This document shows, one piece after another, positions 46,522 to 55,687 of a DNA stretch of 64,000 nt. How positions within the stretch are numbered: position 1 is the stretch's first letter; each line of letters starts with the position of its first letter. This DNA comes from Arenibacter echinorum (lineage in GTDB: Bacteria > Bacteroidota > Bacteroidia > Flavobacteriales > Flavobacteriaceae). Position numbers and translations under genes: made by a program. The stretch spans positions 372,001 through 436,000 of the forward strand of contig NZ_QLLN01000002.1 of NCBI RefSeq assembly GCF_003259375.1, in the 5' to 3' direction. The notes below the pieces were generated by a model that saw nothing but the letters and a program-made list of their open reading frames with translations, searched no databases and was not told the origin of the DNA.

Positions 46522-47775
46522 TTACTTCGCATTCCACATAGGTCTGGAAATGCCATTAAGGTCCCAAACCACATCTCCCTCCCTTAAGGTTAGCTCACAT
46601 TCCAATTTTTGGTCGCCCATCATTCTTTTCCCCTGAGTATCAATAAACCCAAAGTTCCCTTTTCTTAGGTTTAGAATAGTTAGGTCTGCCACAGCCCCCA
46701 CAGTCAGGTGTCCCAAATCCGTCCGTTTAATATATTGGGCCGGATTCCAAGTTGAATATTCAATTACCTGCTTTACTGTCAACCCCATATTGATGAATTT
46801 AGACATAATATTGAGCATATCCTTCATTCCCCCATTCATACTTCCGGTGTGTAGATCAGTACTTATAGAATTAGGTAAAAAACCTTGTTCTATGGCCGGA
46901 ATGGCTTGCGCAAACACAAAGCTGCCACCGCCGTGGCCAACATCAAAAATGATTCCTCGTTTCTGAGCTTCAAGGACATATTTGCTTACCTTGCCATTTT
47001 CATCCACCACAGGAGTTCTCCCTTTTACATGGGCATACGCATGGGTAAATATATCACCAGGACGAAGCTTTTCCATAAGCAATGTTTCTAGGGACAACTC
47101 GGGTTCACTGCCTCCAAAATCGATCATAACTGGGATATCGGCCATGTTACCCGCTTCAACCACCCTGTTTACTGGCTCCCAATCAAAACCGCTGTAATGG
47201 GCCAATTTCACCCCTACTATGGTTCCCTTGTGCTGCGAGGCAACATAAGCTGTCATTTTAGGGTTCATATCCTCTATATTTTGCTCAATGGCACCTCCCT
47301 TCATGCCCGATCCAATAATATTTAAGAAAGACAATACCCTTGTTTTTGAATGATCGATTGTCTGCTCCTTAAACTGCCTAAAATTCTTCCAACCGGCTCC
47401 ACCTACATCAACAATAGTGGTGACCCCACTTCTAAAGGTAAATCCATCAGGGGGCAAGGCACTAAAACTATTACTTAAATACGCATCCTCCTCGGTCCCA
47501 AAAAAATTGTGCCCATGAATATCAAGGAGTCCGGGAGCCACTATTAACCCCTTAGCATCAATCACCTTTTTTGCTTGGTTTTCCGGAATTTTAGAATCTA
47601 CTTTTGCGATTTTGCCATCTTTTATGGCTACATCCATTACTTGGTCCAAACTATTTTTTGTGTCTACCACATGCCCCCCCTTAATCAAGATATCGTATTC
47701 CTGCGCGGTCAAGGAAGTAGTTGCCACAAGCAATAAAATAATAACCCAAATCCGATTTTTTAGTATATTTTTCAT
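46522..47775 (-). CDS. Exported amidohydrolase/deacetylase family metallohydrolase
   Basis: The 417-residue protein has a signal peptide (residues 1-25) and the amidohydrolase fold: DIHGHNF (HxH metal site), the lysine in VGVKLAHYSG, FTHAYAHVKG and the catalytic aspartate in STDLHTG. It resembles the EF0837/Atu3266 group, some of which deacetylate N- or O-acetyl substrates. It is expected to supply a free amino compound to the neighbouring SelA-like enzyme in the periplasm, but the substrate is unknown. It follows the sugar dehydrogenase gene by 43 bases. Confidence 0.82.
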   Translation of the reverse strand: MKNILKNRIWVIILLLVATTSLTAQEYDILIKGGHVVDTKNSLDQVMDVAIKDGKIAKVDSKIPENQAKKVIDAKGLIVAPGLLDIHGHNFFGTEEDAYLSNSFSALPPDGFTFRSGVTTIVDVGGAGWKNFRQFKEQTIDHSKTRVLSFLNIIGSGMKGGAIEQNIEDMNPKMTAYVASQHKGTIVGVKLAHYSGFDWEPVNRVVEAGNMADIPVMIDFGGSEPELSLETLLMEKLRPGDIFTHAYAHVKGRTPVVDENGKVSKYVLEAQKRGIIFDVGHGGGSFVFAQAIPAIEQGFLPNSISTDLHTGSMNGGMKDMLNIMSKFINMGLTVKQVIEYSTWNPAQYIKRTDLGHLTVGAVADLTILNLRKGNFGFIDTQGKRMMGDQKLECELTLREGDVVWDLNGISRPMWNAK

Positions 47776-47818
47776 TTTTTAAAAATATTAGTTGATCTAA
47801 ACACCTAGCACATAAATT

Positions 47819-49537
47819 CTATAAACTGTTTCTTAGCTTCTTTACTTCTTCTGTTTTTATCTCCCCGGCATCATTCCCAAAATTGGTCCTGATATAGGTC
47901 AGTACATCGGCCACTTCTTCATCACTCAAAAAACTATGTTGTGGCATTACCCCATTGTAGACCTCCCCGTTCACCTCCATAGAACCGTCCATTCCATTTA
48001 AAATAACATTGATTAACCTCTCCTTGTCACCAATTACCCATTCCGTTCCGTTCAAAGGTGGAAATCTACCTGTTGCACCTCTACCATCCTGTTGATGACA
48101 GGTACTGCAATAGGTAAAATAAACCTTTTCACCTCCAGTAAATTTTCCCGCCATAAGGTTATCCTTGGTTTCATCGGGTGTTCTAATGTGGGCCAATAGC
48201 TTTCTTTTATCCATTTTCGCCAATTGATCCCGCCCAAAATTATTTTTGTCGCCCTCAAAAACTATCTTCCATATCCTTCCCTTTACTGAATCGGAAATGT
48301 ACATACTATCGTCCGGACCAAATGCAATACCCATAGGCCTATATTCGGCATCTTTAACACTTACGATGGGATCTACCCCTGCAAAACCATCAGCAAAAAC
48401 CTCCCAATCCCCGGAAGGCTTTCCGTCCTTAAAGGGAACAAATCCAACAAAATACCCGGATTGCGGATAAGGTGCTCTGTTAGTTGATCCATGAAAAGCT
48501 ATAAAAGCCCCATTTTTATATCGCTTTGGCAACTTATCCCCATCATAAAATACCAAATCGTTTGGTGCCCAGTGCCCGGGAAAACCCATGATAGGATCAT
48601 CAAAATCCTGACATCTCCCGATAATGTTTCCGTCACCCCCGTATTCAGGGGCGAGCACCTTTTTTCCCAACATTTGGTCGTAATAACAATAGGGCCACCC
48701 AAAATTTGAACCTTCCGTAACCCTTATAAATTCTTCGGAAGGGAGCAAGGCACTGTCCCAACCGGAATAGATATTGGGAAACAGTCTAAGCAAATCATCC
48801 CGTCCGTGCATTACAATATACAGATTTTCATCCTGAGAATTCCAATCCATTGCTACAACACTTCGTATACCTGAAGCATATTTATAACCGTCCTTTTGCG
48901 TCTGACCCAGTTTATTGGCGTCAAAGCGCCAGACACCGCCATGGTCCTCCAATTGTGGACATGGATCCATGCCAGGAGCTCCCGGTGTTCTTTTAGGGTT
49001 TTGGCAAGCATTGGAAGGGGCTCCAAAAGGAACATACATATGACCCTTGTTATCAAAAGCAATGGGTTTCCCTATATGTTCGTGCTTACCATGCTCATGG
49101 TCATCGGTCATGACTATTTCCATTTCCCCTTCAGGAATCAAAGTTCCAGGTTTTAATTTATATCGATAAATAACCAGTTCAGAACTAAAATATAGATAGC
49201 CATTATAGATTCTCATGGCCGTTGAATAACTCCATTTTTGAAGCGTGCGGTACGCCCCAAATTTTTCAATTACCTCGGCCCTGCCATCATTATTTTTGTC
49301 TTGAAGTGCAACTATGCCTCCTTTTTCACTGGAATTTCTAAGTTTACCGTACAATATACCATCGTTGGTAACAGCCATATGCCGAACCCTTTCCTCTATG
49401 CTATCCACGACCACTACCGCCTTGAAACCATCAGGTAAAAAAAGACCTCCGTTAGGTGGTTTTTGCTCACATTGGACCAAAAACAATACCGGGGCAATAC
49501 AAAAAATTAGTTTTTTGAAATGCGGGGAAACTAGCAT
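47819..49537 (-). CDS. Sugar dehydrogenase-like propeller lipoprotein with C-terminal cytochrome c
   Basis: The 572-residue protein has a lipoprotein signal (LFLVQCEQK), a six-bladed glucose/sorbosone dehydrogenase propeller (about 30-445, with RHMAVTNDGILYGKL, EGSNFGWPYCYYDQ and AEYRPMGIAFGPDDSMYISD) and a cytochrome c domain with heme motif CSTCH followed by GRGATGRFPPLNG. It probably oxidises a substrate with PQQ and passes electrons to its own heme. It is the first gene of the four-gene exported operon, behind a gap that carries an 18-base palindrome. Confidence 0.85.
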   Translation of the reverse strand: MLVSPHFKKLIFCIAPVLFLVQCEQKPPNGGLFLPDGFKAVVVVDSIEERVRHMAVTNDGILYGKLRNSSEKGGIVALQDKNNDGRAEVIEKFGAYRTLQKWSYSTAMRIYNGYLYFSSELVIYRYKLKPGTLIPEGEMEIVMTDDHEHGKHEHIGKPIAFDNKGHMYVPFGAPSNACQNPKRTPGAPGMDPCPQLEDHGGVWRFDANKLGQTQKDGYKYASGIRSVVAMDWNSQDENLYIVMHGRDDLLRLFPNIYSGWDSALLPSEEFIRVTEGSNFGWPYCYYDQMLGKKVLAPEYGGDGNIIGRCQDFDDPIMGFPGHWAPNDLVFYDGDKLPKRYKNGAFIAFHGSTNRAPYPQSGYFVGFVPFKDGKPSGDWEVFADGFAGVDPIVSVKDAEYRPMGIAFGPDDSMYISDSVKGRIWKIVFEGDKNNFGRDQLAKMDKRKLLAHIRTPDETKDNLMAGKFTGGEKVYFTYCSTCHQQDGRGATGRFPPLNGTEWVIGDKERLINVILNGMDGSMEVNGEVYNGVMPQHSFLSDEEVADVLTYIRTNFGNDAGEIKTEEVKKLRNSL

Positions 49538-49879
49538 TGTATTTACATTTAGAAAAAATATTTGAATCGATCCCTGAAGACAGGAAACTTATCAGCCCCT
49601 TCATAAATCCTATTCCTATTCTAGCACGAAATTTTAATTGTCCGGAATTATAATAGTATTATTGATACCCCATTTGAACTAAGCCGTAAATCTTCAGGAT
49701 GTGTTCGAACACATCTTAAATTTAACAATACTTTAGAATAATCAGAGTATTTTTTAGCAATATTTAACAATTATTTTACTCAATTCGAAGAAAATCACTC
49801 CTTAGAGTAGTAGATTAACAAAAATTACCCTTTAAAAATATCCTATTTCAAAATCAAATAATTGTTTCATTCCTAATGT
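49538..49879. other. 342-base gap with an 18-base palindrome
   Basis: No gene is seen. A perfect 18-base palindrome lies at 49698-49715, about 160 bases before the start of the sugar dehydrogenase gene. The rest is A/T-rich. Confidence 0.7.
49698..49715. promoter_or_regulatory. Perfect 18-base palindrome, candidate operator
   Basis: GATGTGTTCGAACACATC is its own reverse complement. It has no T-run and sits upstream of the four-gene operon at 44636-49537, so it is better read as a binding site for a dimeric regulator than as a terminator. No regulator gene of a matching type is nearby. Confidence 0.55.
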
Positions 49880-50608
49880 CTACTGAAATATCAGTTTGCC
49901 AAAAAATTCGGGTCTGTGGTAATCTGGCTTTTCGGTTCCAACCGGATTCCAGGTTAAATAATGGCGTTGGGAAGTAGCATCGCCACATTTATAAAAATTT
50001 GCAGTGCTCTTTAAGCCCTTTAATTTAATTTCAGGATTATGGGTCAGGATCTCAGCAGGTATTATTATGGTCATTTCCCAAGAAAAATCCCCTGTTCTTT
50101 CCGTGAAAGTTTGTGATCCCAAAGAGCTTTCTACATCAATCAAATTCCTTATGGTATTTGGGTCAACAAATTGACGCTGACCTCTTCCTGGTCCATAAGC
50201 CAAATGGACGGTGCCGATACAATTGAATTCAAAATTATAATAATCCCCGTTCCCTAGGGGGTCAAAAAAAAATTCTACACAACTATCGCGGGCCACTGGT
50301 CCATTGGTATCCCCAACACTGGCTAGAAGGTTTTTTTCCTTGACGTAATATTTTATCCAAATAGCATTATTGCTATGTGCTATCCTAAACGCTACACTTG
50401 GCCGATAAGAAAATTGATCCCAATTTACTAAGTCAATCGCCTGTAGTTCGGTATGCTCTTCCAAAAGTCGGGATACCTGTTCCAAATCAACTTGTCCGTT
50501 AAATTCTATTTCTTTGACACTTAGCATTTTCTCCTGACTATGTATTTCAGATTTGCAAGACATCATTATCCCGCATAGGCACAAAATAAATAATTTCCTT
50601 TTACACAT
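49880..50608 (-). CDS. CBM9-like (DOMON-type) lipoprotein
   Basis: The 242-residue product has a lipoprotein signal (KLFILCLCGIMMSC) and a beta-sandwich of the carbohydrate-binding family 9-like type: SNNAIWIKYYVKEKNLLA, the DSCVEFFFDPLGNGDYYNFEFN core, GDFSWEMTIIIPAEIL and a C-terminal HYLTWNPVGTEKPDYHRPEFFG. The ATG at 50608 is preferred to an upstream TTG. Such proteins bind sugars or heme-like ligands; the ligand is unknown here. It lies between the LLM oxidoreductase gene and the sugar dehydrogenase operon. Confidence 0.8.
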   Translation of the reverse strand: MCKRKLFILCLCGIMMSCKSEIHSQEKMLSVKEIEFNGQVDLEQVSRLLEEHTELQAIDLVNWDQFSYRPSVAFRIAHSNNAIWIKYYVKEKNLLASVGDTNGPVARDSCVEFFFDPLGNGDYYNFEFNCIGTVHLAYGPGRGQRQFVDPNTIRNLIDVESSLGSQTFTERTGDFSWEMTIIIPAEILTHNPEIKLKGLKSTANFYKCGDATSQRHYLTWNPVGTEKPDYHRPEFFGKLIFQ

Positions 50609-50713
50609 ATACGTCAAATCTTATAATAGTACAAATTAGCTAAAATTTGTCATCCAGACTTGAAGTTACCAAAATTATAACCATAATAATAAACAAGAAT
50701 TTATACAGGAATA

Positions 50714-51733
50714 TTACTCCTCTCTCAGAAGGCTACTCAAAATTTCATAAGATTTTAGGCGGTCCTTATGATCAAAGATATGGGATACAGCCATTATTTC
50801 ATTGACCCGGGTTGCTTCAATAAAATCGGCAAGTTGTGCTTTTATAGTTTCTCTTGATCCTACAAAACTATAGTGCATCATTTGTTGTATTTGGGCTTTT
50901 TCCATCCCCAGCCATAAACCATCCATACTCTCTACTGGTGGTGGCAAGGGCCTTCTTGTATTTCTTATAATTCCTAGGGCCAATTGTTGAAGGCTGGTCT
51001 CCAAATATCTGGCCTTTTCGTCTGTTTCAGCAGCAATTACATTTACACAGGCAATAGTATAGGGAGCTTTACATTGTTGTGAAGCTTCAAAGTTTTGATG
51101 GTAAAGCCTAAGAGCCTCGTGCAAATGGGTTGGTGCAAAATGACTCGCAAAAGCATATGGCAATCCCTTTGCCCCCGCCAATTGTGCACTAAATGTACTT
51201 GAACCCAGTAAATACAACGGAATCTCCAAGCCTTCTCCAGGAATGGCCCGTACTGCTGCTTGACTGTTTTCTTTAGAAAAATAAGTCTGTAATGCTACTA
51301 TATCCCTTGGGAAATCGTGCACAGTTTCCGTACGATCCCTTCTTAAGGCCTTGGCCGTTAGTTGATCGGTTCCAGGAGCTCTTCCCAAACCTAAGTCCAC
51401 TCTCCCCGGATAAAGTGTCTCTAAGGTGCCAAATTGTTCCGCCACAATTAAAGGGGCGTGATTGGGCAACATAATTCCTCCAGAGCCTACCCTAATCGTC
51501 TTGGTGCCTTGAGCAATATATCCTATTAAAATTGGCGTGGCCGAACTCACCAAGCTTTCCATATTATGATGCTCGGATATCCAAAACCGCTCAAAACCCA
51601 AACTTTCCACATGTTGAGCCAATTCCAAGCTCTTCCGTATGGATTGCAGTGCTGTTGATCCCTCTGCCACAGGCACCAAATCCAAAACAGAGAGTTTAAT
51701 GTCCCCTATGTTTTCGCCGTTATTATGCGCCAT
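50714..51733 (-). CDS. LLM-class flavin-dependent oxidoreductase
   Basis: The 339-residue protein has the bacterial luciferase-like barrel: KLSVLDLVPVAEGS at the N-terminus, FERFWISEHHNMESL, RVGSGGIMLPNHAPLIVAEQFGTLETLYPGRVDLGLGRAPGTD, and PIYLLGSS-type segments (IPLYLLGSSTFSAQLAG). These mark the YhbW/MsnO8-like group, which uses FMNH2 and oxygen or acts as a reductase. It is cytoplasmic. The substrate is unknown, and the gene may be unrelated to its exported neighbours. Confidence 0.85.
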   Translation of the reverse strand: MAHNNGENIGDIKLSVLDLVPVAEGSTALQSIRKSLELAQHVESLGFERFWISEHHNMESLVSSATPILIGYIAQGTKTIRVGSGGIMLPNHAPLIVAEQFGTLETLYPGRVDLGLGRAPGTDQLTAKALRRDRTETVHDFPRDIVALQTYFSKENSQAAVRAIPGEGLEIPLYLLGSSTFSAQLAGAKGLPYAFASHFAPTHLHEALRLYHQNFEASQQCKAPYTIACVNVIAAETDEKARYLETSLQQLALGIIRNTRRPLPPPVESMDGLWLGMEKAQIQQMMHYSFVGSRETIKAQLADFIEATRVNEIMAVSHIFDHKDRLKSYEILSSLLREE

Positions 51734-51857
51734 CTTCCTGATATTTTTGAGTGTATTTCAAAACCTTAGTCGAAAATGGTTATCAATACTTAAAACGAAA
51801 CAAATTTATGAAGTCTACAATCGATAAAAGGAAAAAACTAGGATTGAAAATCTAAAA

Positions 51858-53264
51858 TTATTCCCGCTCATATATAACGGTAAGACCTGGATTTTCTTTT
51901 TTTAATTCGGCTATGTTTTCACTTGTTACTTGGGTTTGCCAGAGATAGATTTTCTTTAACCTAGTTAGTTGAGGCACGAGTTCCAAAACTCCTTTTGAAA
52001 TTTTTGTTCCGTATAGATTAAGGGATTCCAAATTCTCCAGTTTCGACAAGTGTTTTATGCCAGCATCTGAAATTTCATTTCCCTTAAGGTCCAACTTTAC
52101 CAAATTTTGCAGTAACCCAATTTTTTCGAGATATGCGTCCTTGACCTTGGAATTGCCCAAGTTTAGCCAAACCAATTGCTCTTTTAGTTTTAAAAGGATG
52201 TCCATATCGGATGCTTCAAGAGTGTATTCGCTTAAACTATAATTAGCGTCTATAAAATAATTATCCTTCATCAAAGGATTGATGACAAACCCGCGATTTA
52301 TCAAGGAATCGACCACAGCCTGATCGGGAGGAGGAACTTTCTTATTAAAAAGATTGTTCTTATCCAATCCAAGATAATTGCTCACCAAAGAGGTTAGTGC
52401 TTTTTCTGTATCCAGTTGGGTAACAAAACCATTGGATGGGGCGCCAATTTTAATCCACCATTTAATCAGCACTACTTCTTGATCTGTCAACGGCAACTTG
52501 CCTTCTGAAGGCATAAAATCGTCATGCTCCATAGGTAGGGTAATCCTTCGTACCAATTCGCTCTTCAGAGCATCGCCCGGCACGATGGTATTTTCACTTT
52601 CACCTCCGCGCATCATCATCGCATAGGAAGTGAGTAAAAGGCCTCCTTTCTTTTTGCCTTCGTTATGACAACCAACACATTTGGATTGCATCATAGGTAA
52701 TACTAAATCCAGAAACACATCAGCAGAATCCAATACCGCAACCTTTTTACGGGGCTCTACCTTGGATGGTAATCCAGCCATATACCTAACGGGATTTGGC
52801 GCATATTGCAATAAATAGGTAGAGCCATGGGTTAGGTTACCTCCCAAATGCCCTGTAAACATCAGCAAAAAACCGACTAAAAAAACTAAGGCCCATTTGG
52901 GAACGGATAGAGAATTATTCCATTTTTTATTAATGAAGTAACAACCAAAGGACATTAGCATTAGTACAATACCGGCCCATTGATGCCAGAATAGGATATC
53001 CTCATCATAATCGCCACTAAGGGAAAGGAAATAACCAAAAATTACAGCTATGAGTGCACTTACAGCTCCCATAAGCCATGCTAGTGGGATATAGATCGTC
53101 AAGGGCTTGTATTTGGGCCACCGGGCAGCCACTTGTAACAAAATGGCCATAATTAGGAATCCAATGGGAAGATGAACTACTACGGGGTGAAACCTGCCAA
53201 GAAAAAGAACAATATCTGGAGGATTATCTAAAATACCCCCGTTCAATAATAAAATAAGACCCAT
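51858..53264 (-). CDS. Membrane protein with cytochrome c and leucine-rich-repeat domains
   Basis: The 468-residue protein has about five N-terminal membrane helices (residues 20-150, DUF2231-like, FHPVVVHLPIGFLIMA), a Planctomycete-type cytochrome c domain with heme motif CVGCH (196-200) and MMRGGESENTIVPGD, and a C-terminal set of leucine-rich repeats (about 365-455, LDLKGNEISDAGIKHLSKL). This combination is uncommon. The heme domain would face the periplasm. It is last in the operon led by the DUF1553 gene, 5 bases after the propeller gene. Confidence 0.8.
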   Translation of the reverse strand: MGLILLLNGGILDNPPDIVLFLGRFHPVVVHLPIGFLIMAILLQVAARWPKYKPLTIYIPLAWLMGAVSALIAVIFGYFLSLSGDYDEDILFWHQWAGIVLMLMSFGCYFINKKWNNSLSVPKWALVFLVGFLLMFTGHLGGNLTHGSTYLLQYAPNPVRYMAGLPSKVEPRKKVAVLDSADVFLDLVLPMMQSKCVGCHNEGKKKGGLLLTSYAMMMRGGESENTIVPGDALKSELVRRITLPMEHDDFMPSEGKLPLTDQEVVLIKWWIKIGAPSNGFVTQLDTEKALTSLVSNYLGLDKNNLFNKKVPPPDQAVVDSLINRGFVINPLMKDNYFIDANYSLSEYTLEASDMDILLKLKEQLVWLNLGNSKVKDAYLEKIGLLQNLVKLDLKGNEISDAGIKHLSKLENLESLNLYGTKISKGVLELVPQLTRLKKIYLWQTQVTSENIAELKKENPGLTVIYERE

Positions 53265-53269
53265 TTATA

Positions 53270-54214
53270 CTATTTAAGTGGAGTGCCTTTCAAGGGTTTT
53301 CCATTGGTGGTCAAAATCTGAAAGTGATGTGCCCTATGCCCCTCGTAGCTCCAGACCATAGATTTGTCGGGAGACACTTCAAATAGTTTTATTCCCTTTT
53401 GTGCCCCGTAACTGGCAATTACAGTATTTCCGTTGGGTAATCTTTGAGCCCCACAGGGATCAACAAAAGGAGTCCCTTCCAAATCGGAATTGGATACTTT
53501 CCATACCACCTTTCCATTAGAATCAAATTCTACCACCTTATTTCCATGGGTCAAGGTAACCATGGTATTGCCATTCTCAAGACGAATCGCTGTAAAAGGC
53601 CAATTTTCTGCTTCCCTTCCTCCCAATTCTGCCAAATCTGTTTTAAAAACATTTACCACATTACCGTCCGGTTGGTATTCCTTAACGGCAAAGGCCAATA
53701 AATGGGGTACCAAGTAATTTCCATTGGGCAATTTTCTGGCCATTCTTGTCTGCATATGAATGTTATCGGTATCTGGTTTTAGTGGTACACTCTTTACTAC
53801 CACTCCTTTTTTATTAACCTCAACTATTCTTGGATTTGATCCAGATTCGGTAATCATGGTATTACCATTGGATAAGCGCACCGCTGTTCCCAATTCCATG
53901 GATTCTTCCGCTCTGGAGTAGGTAAAAACTACCTTTTTTTGCTTGTTGTATTCCCGCACTTCATCTGCCCAACAAATAAGAATATTGCCATTTTTCAAGA
54001 CATAGCCATCCCTGGCACTTTTTTTTCCGGAATCCCAGATTTCCTCTCCGTCCTCTCCAATAATACCTGTAAAATTGGGTCCGGCTAAAAAAAACGAATG
54101 CTTAATTTCATTTTTAATTATTTCGTGATTTTCGGATGTTAGGCTAGCAGCTTGACCCACTAAAAACAGGGGGGACATCATTAAAAGGAGCAGTCCTTTA
54201 CTAAAAATAGTCAT
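53270..54214 (-). CDS. Exported PQQ-like beta-propeller repeat protein
   Basis: The 314-residue protein has a signal peptide (residues 1-22) and repeated blades each carrying a GN motif: LKNGNILICW, LSNGNTMITE, LPNGNYLVPH, LENGNTMVTL, LPNGNTVIAS, alternating with strands ending VVWKV or MVWSYEG. It is probably a 5-7 bladed propeller. It has no clear catalytic residues and may be a binding or electron-transfer partner. It starts 27 bases after the DUF1501 gene. Confidence 0.75.
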   Translation of the reverse strand: MTIFSKGLLLLMMSPLFLVGQAASLTSENHEIIKNEIKHSFFLAGPNFTGIIGEDGEEIWDSGKKSARDGYVLKNGNILICWADEVREYNKQKKVVFTYSRAEESMELGTAVRLSNGNTMITESGSNPRIVEVNKKGVVVKSVPLKPDTDNIHMQTRMARKLPNGNYLVPHLLAFAVKEYQPDGNVVNVFKTDLAELGGREAENWPFTAIRLENGNTMVTLTHGNKVVEFDSNGKVVWKVSNSDLEGTPFVDPCGAQRLPNGNTVIASYGAQKGIKLFEVSPDKSMVWSYEGHRAHHFQILTTNGKPLKGTPLK

Positions 54215-54241
54215 ATGCGTTTATTATAATTAAAGTTTGGT

Positions 54242-55687
54242 TTAGGCTAAAATATCCTTTACTAAATTCCCGTGAACATCTGTCAATCTCATGTCACGGC
54301 CCCCAAATCTGAAGGTCAATTGTTTGTGATCTATTCCCAGCAAATGCATAATGGTAGCATGAAGGTCATGTACCGTTACTTCGTTTTCTATTACCCGATA
54401 TCCGTATTCATCCGTTTTTCCAAAGATAGTACCTCCCTTTACACCTGCTCCTGCCATCCACATACTAAATGCCGATGGGTTATGGTCCCTTCCATCCGAT
54501 CCCTGTGCGAAGGGTGTTCTTCCAAATTCTCCGGTCCACACCACCAATGTTTCCTCCAAGAGACCACGGGATTTTAAATCCTTGAGCAGTCCGGCTATAG
54601 GTTGATCGACGGCATGGGCGTTTCTTTCATGGCCTACCTTTAAGTTACTATGCTGGTCCCACCTATCGGCACCTACATTAGGGCAAGTAAGTTCTACAAA
54701 CCTAACTCCACGTTCGATCAGCCTTCGGGCCAAAATACATTGGGAGGCATATCCTCTAAGATGGGGGTCGTCGGAATCCAATCCATATAATTTTTTGGTA
54801 GCCTCAGTCTCCTCTTTAAACTCGGTAAGCTCAGGAATGGAGGATTGCATTTTATACGCAAGTTCATAATTGGAAATTGCAGATTCCACGGCATCGGCCT
54901 CCCCTATTTTGCCTATTAAACTATCGTCCATTTGCTTAATAAACTGAAGTTTCTCCTCTTGAAGGTTTTTAATGCCTTCCCTTGGGTTGATATTGGCCAC
55001 AGGCTCTGGACCTGCTTTAAAAACAGAAGCTTGGTACGAAGCCGGCAAGAATCCGTTCTTAAAATTATCCAATCCACCCGGAGGTATTAAACCTCCGTCC
55101 AGTACAACATAACCGGGAATATTTTTGTTTTCACTTCCCAAACCATAGTTCATCCAAGCGCCCATACTTGGCCTTCCCTGTAGTCCACTGCCCGTGTGTA
55201 AAAAATAATTGGCGTTGGTATGTTCCGGAAAGTTGGAAACCATAGATCGTATCAAGGCAATATCGTCCACGCAGGTTGCAATATGAGGAAAAAGGTCGCT
55301 CACTGGCATTCCACATTCTCCGTATTGCTTAAAATCCCAGGGGCTTTTTAATATTTTCCCTACATTGTCGAACTGTGTGGCATCTACCTTAAATTTCTTT
55401 CTTGGATCCTCCCCGTTCTCCTTGGCGAGACGTGGTTTGGGATCAAAGGAGTCCACTTGGGAAACTCCGCCATCCATATATAGGAAGATTACGTTTTTCG
55501 CTTTGGGCAAATAATGTGGTCCCAAATAAAGATTGGAAGCAGTTTCTAGGTGACTTGCCCTTTTGCAACCAAATGGCAGGGTACCAAATAGGCCCATAAA
55601 AGCCAATGATCCGAAACCTCCGGCCGATAAGCCTAACATTTCCCGCCGGGAAATCACTTTTGGTTTAGTATTGTGATGATGGCCCAT
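54242..55687 (-). CDS. DUF1501 protein with Tat signal
   Basis: The 481-residue protein has a Tat motif SRREMLGLSAGG and a hydrophobic segment ending at LPFGCKR, so it may be a Tat-exported lipoprotein. The domain is the DUF1501 branch of the alkaline phosphatase/sulfatase superfamily: NVIFLYMDGGVSQVDSFDPKP, PEHTNANYFLHTGSG, ERGVRFVELTCPNVGADRWDQHSN and WTGEFGRTPFAQGSDGRDHNP. Members always pair with DUF1553 genes; the reaction is not established. Its ATG overlaps the stop of the DUF1553 gene by one base. Confidence 0.9.
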   Translation of the reverse strand: MGHHHNTKPKVISRREMLGLSAGGFGSLAFMGLFGTLPFGCKRASHLETASNLYLGPHYLPKAKNVIFLYMDGGVSQVDSFDPKPRLAKENGEDPRKKFKVDATQFDNVGKILKSPWDFKQYGECGMPVSDLFPHIATCVDDIALIRSMVSNFPEHTNANYFLHTGSGLQGRPSMGAWMNYGLGSENKNIPGYVVLDGGLIPPGGLDNFKNGFLPASYQASVFKAGPEPVANINPREGIKNLQEEKLQFIKQMDDSLIGKIGEADAVESAISNYELAYKMQSSIPELTEFKEETEATKKLYGLDSDDPHLRGYASQCILARRLIERGVRFVELTCPNVGADRWDQHSNLKVGHERNAHAVDQPIAGLLKDLKSRGLLEETLVVWTGEFGRTPFAQGSDGRDHNPSAFSMWMAGAGVKGGTIFGKTDEYGYRVIENEVTVHDLHATIMHLLGIDHKQLTFRFGGRDMRLTDVHGNLVKDILA

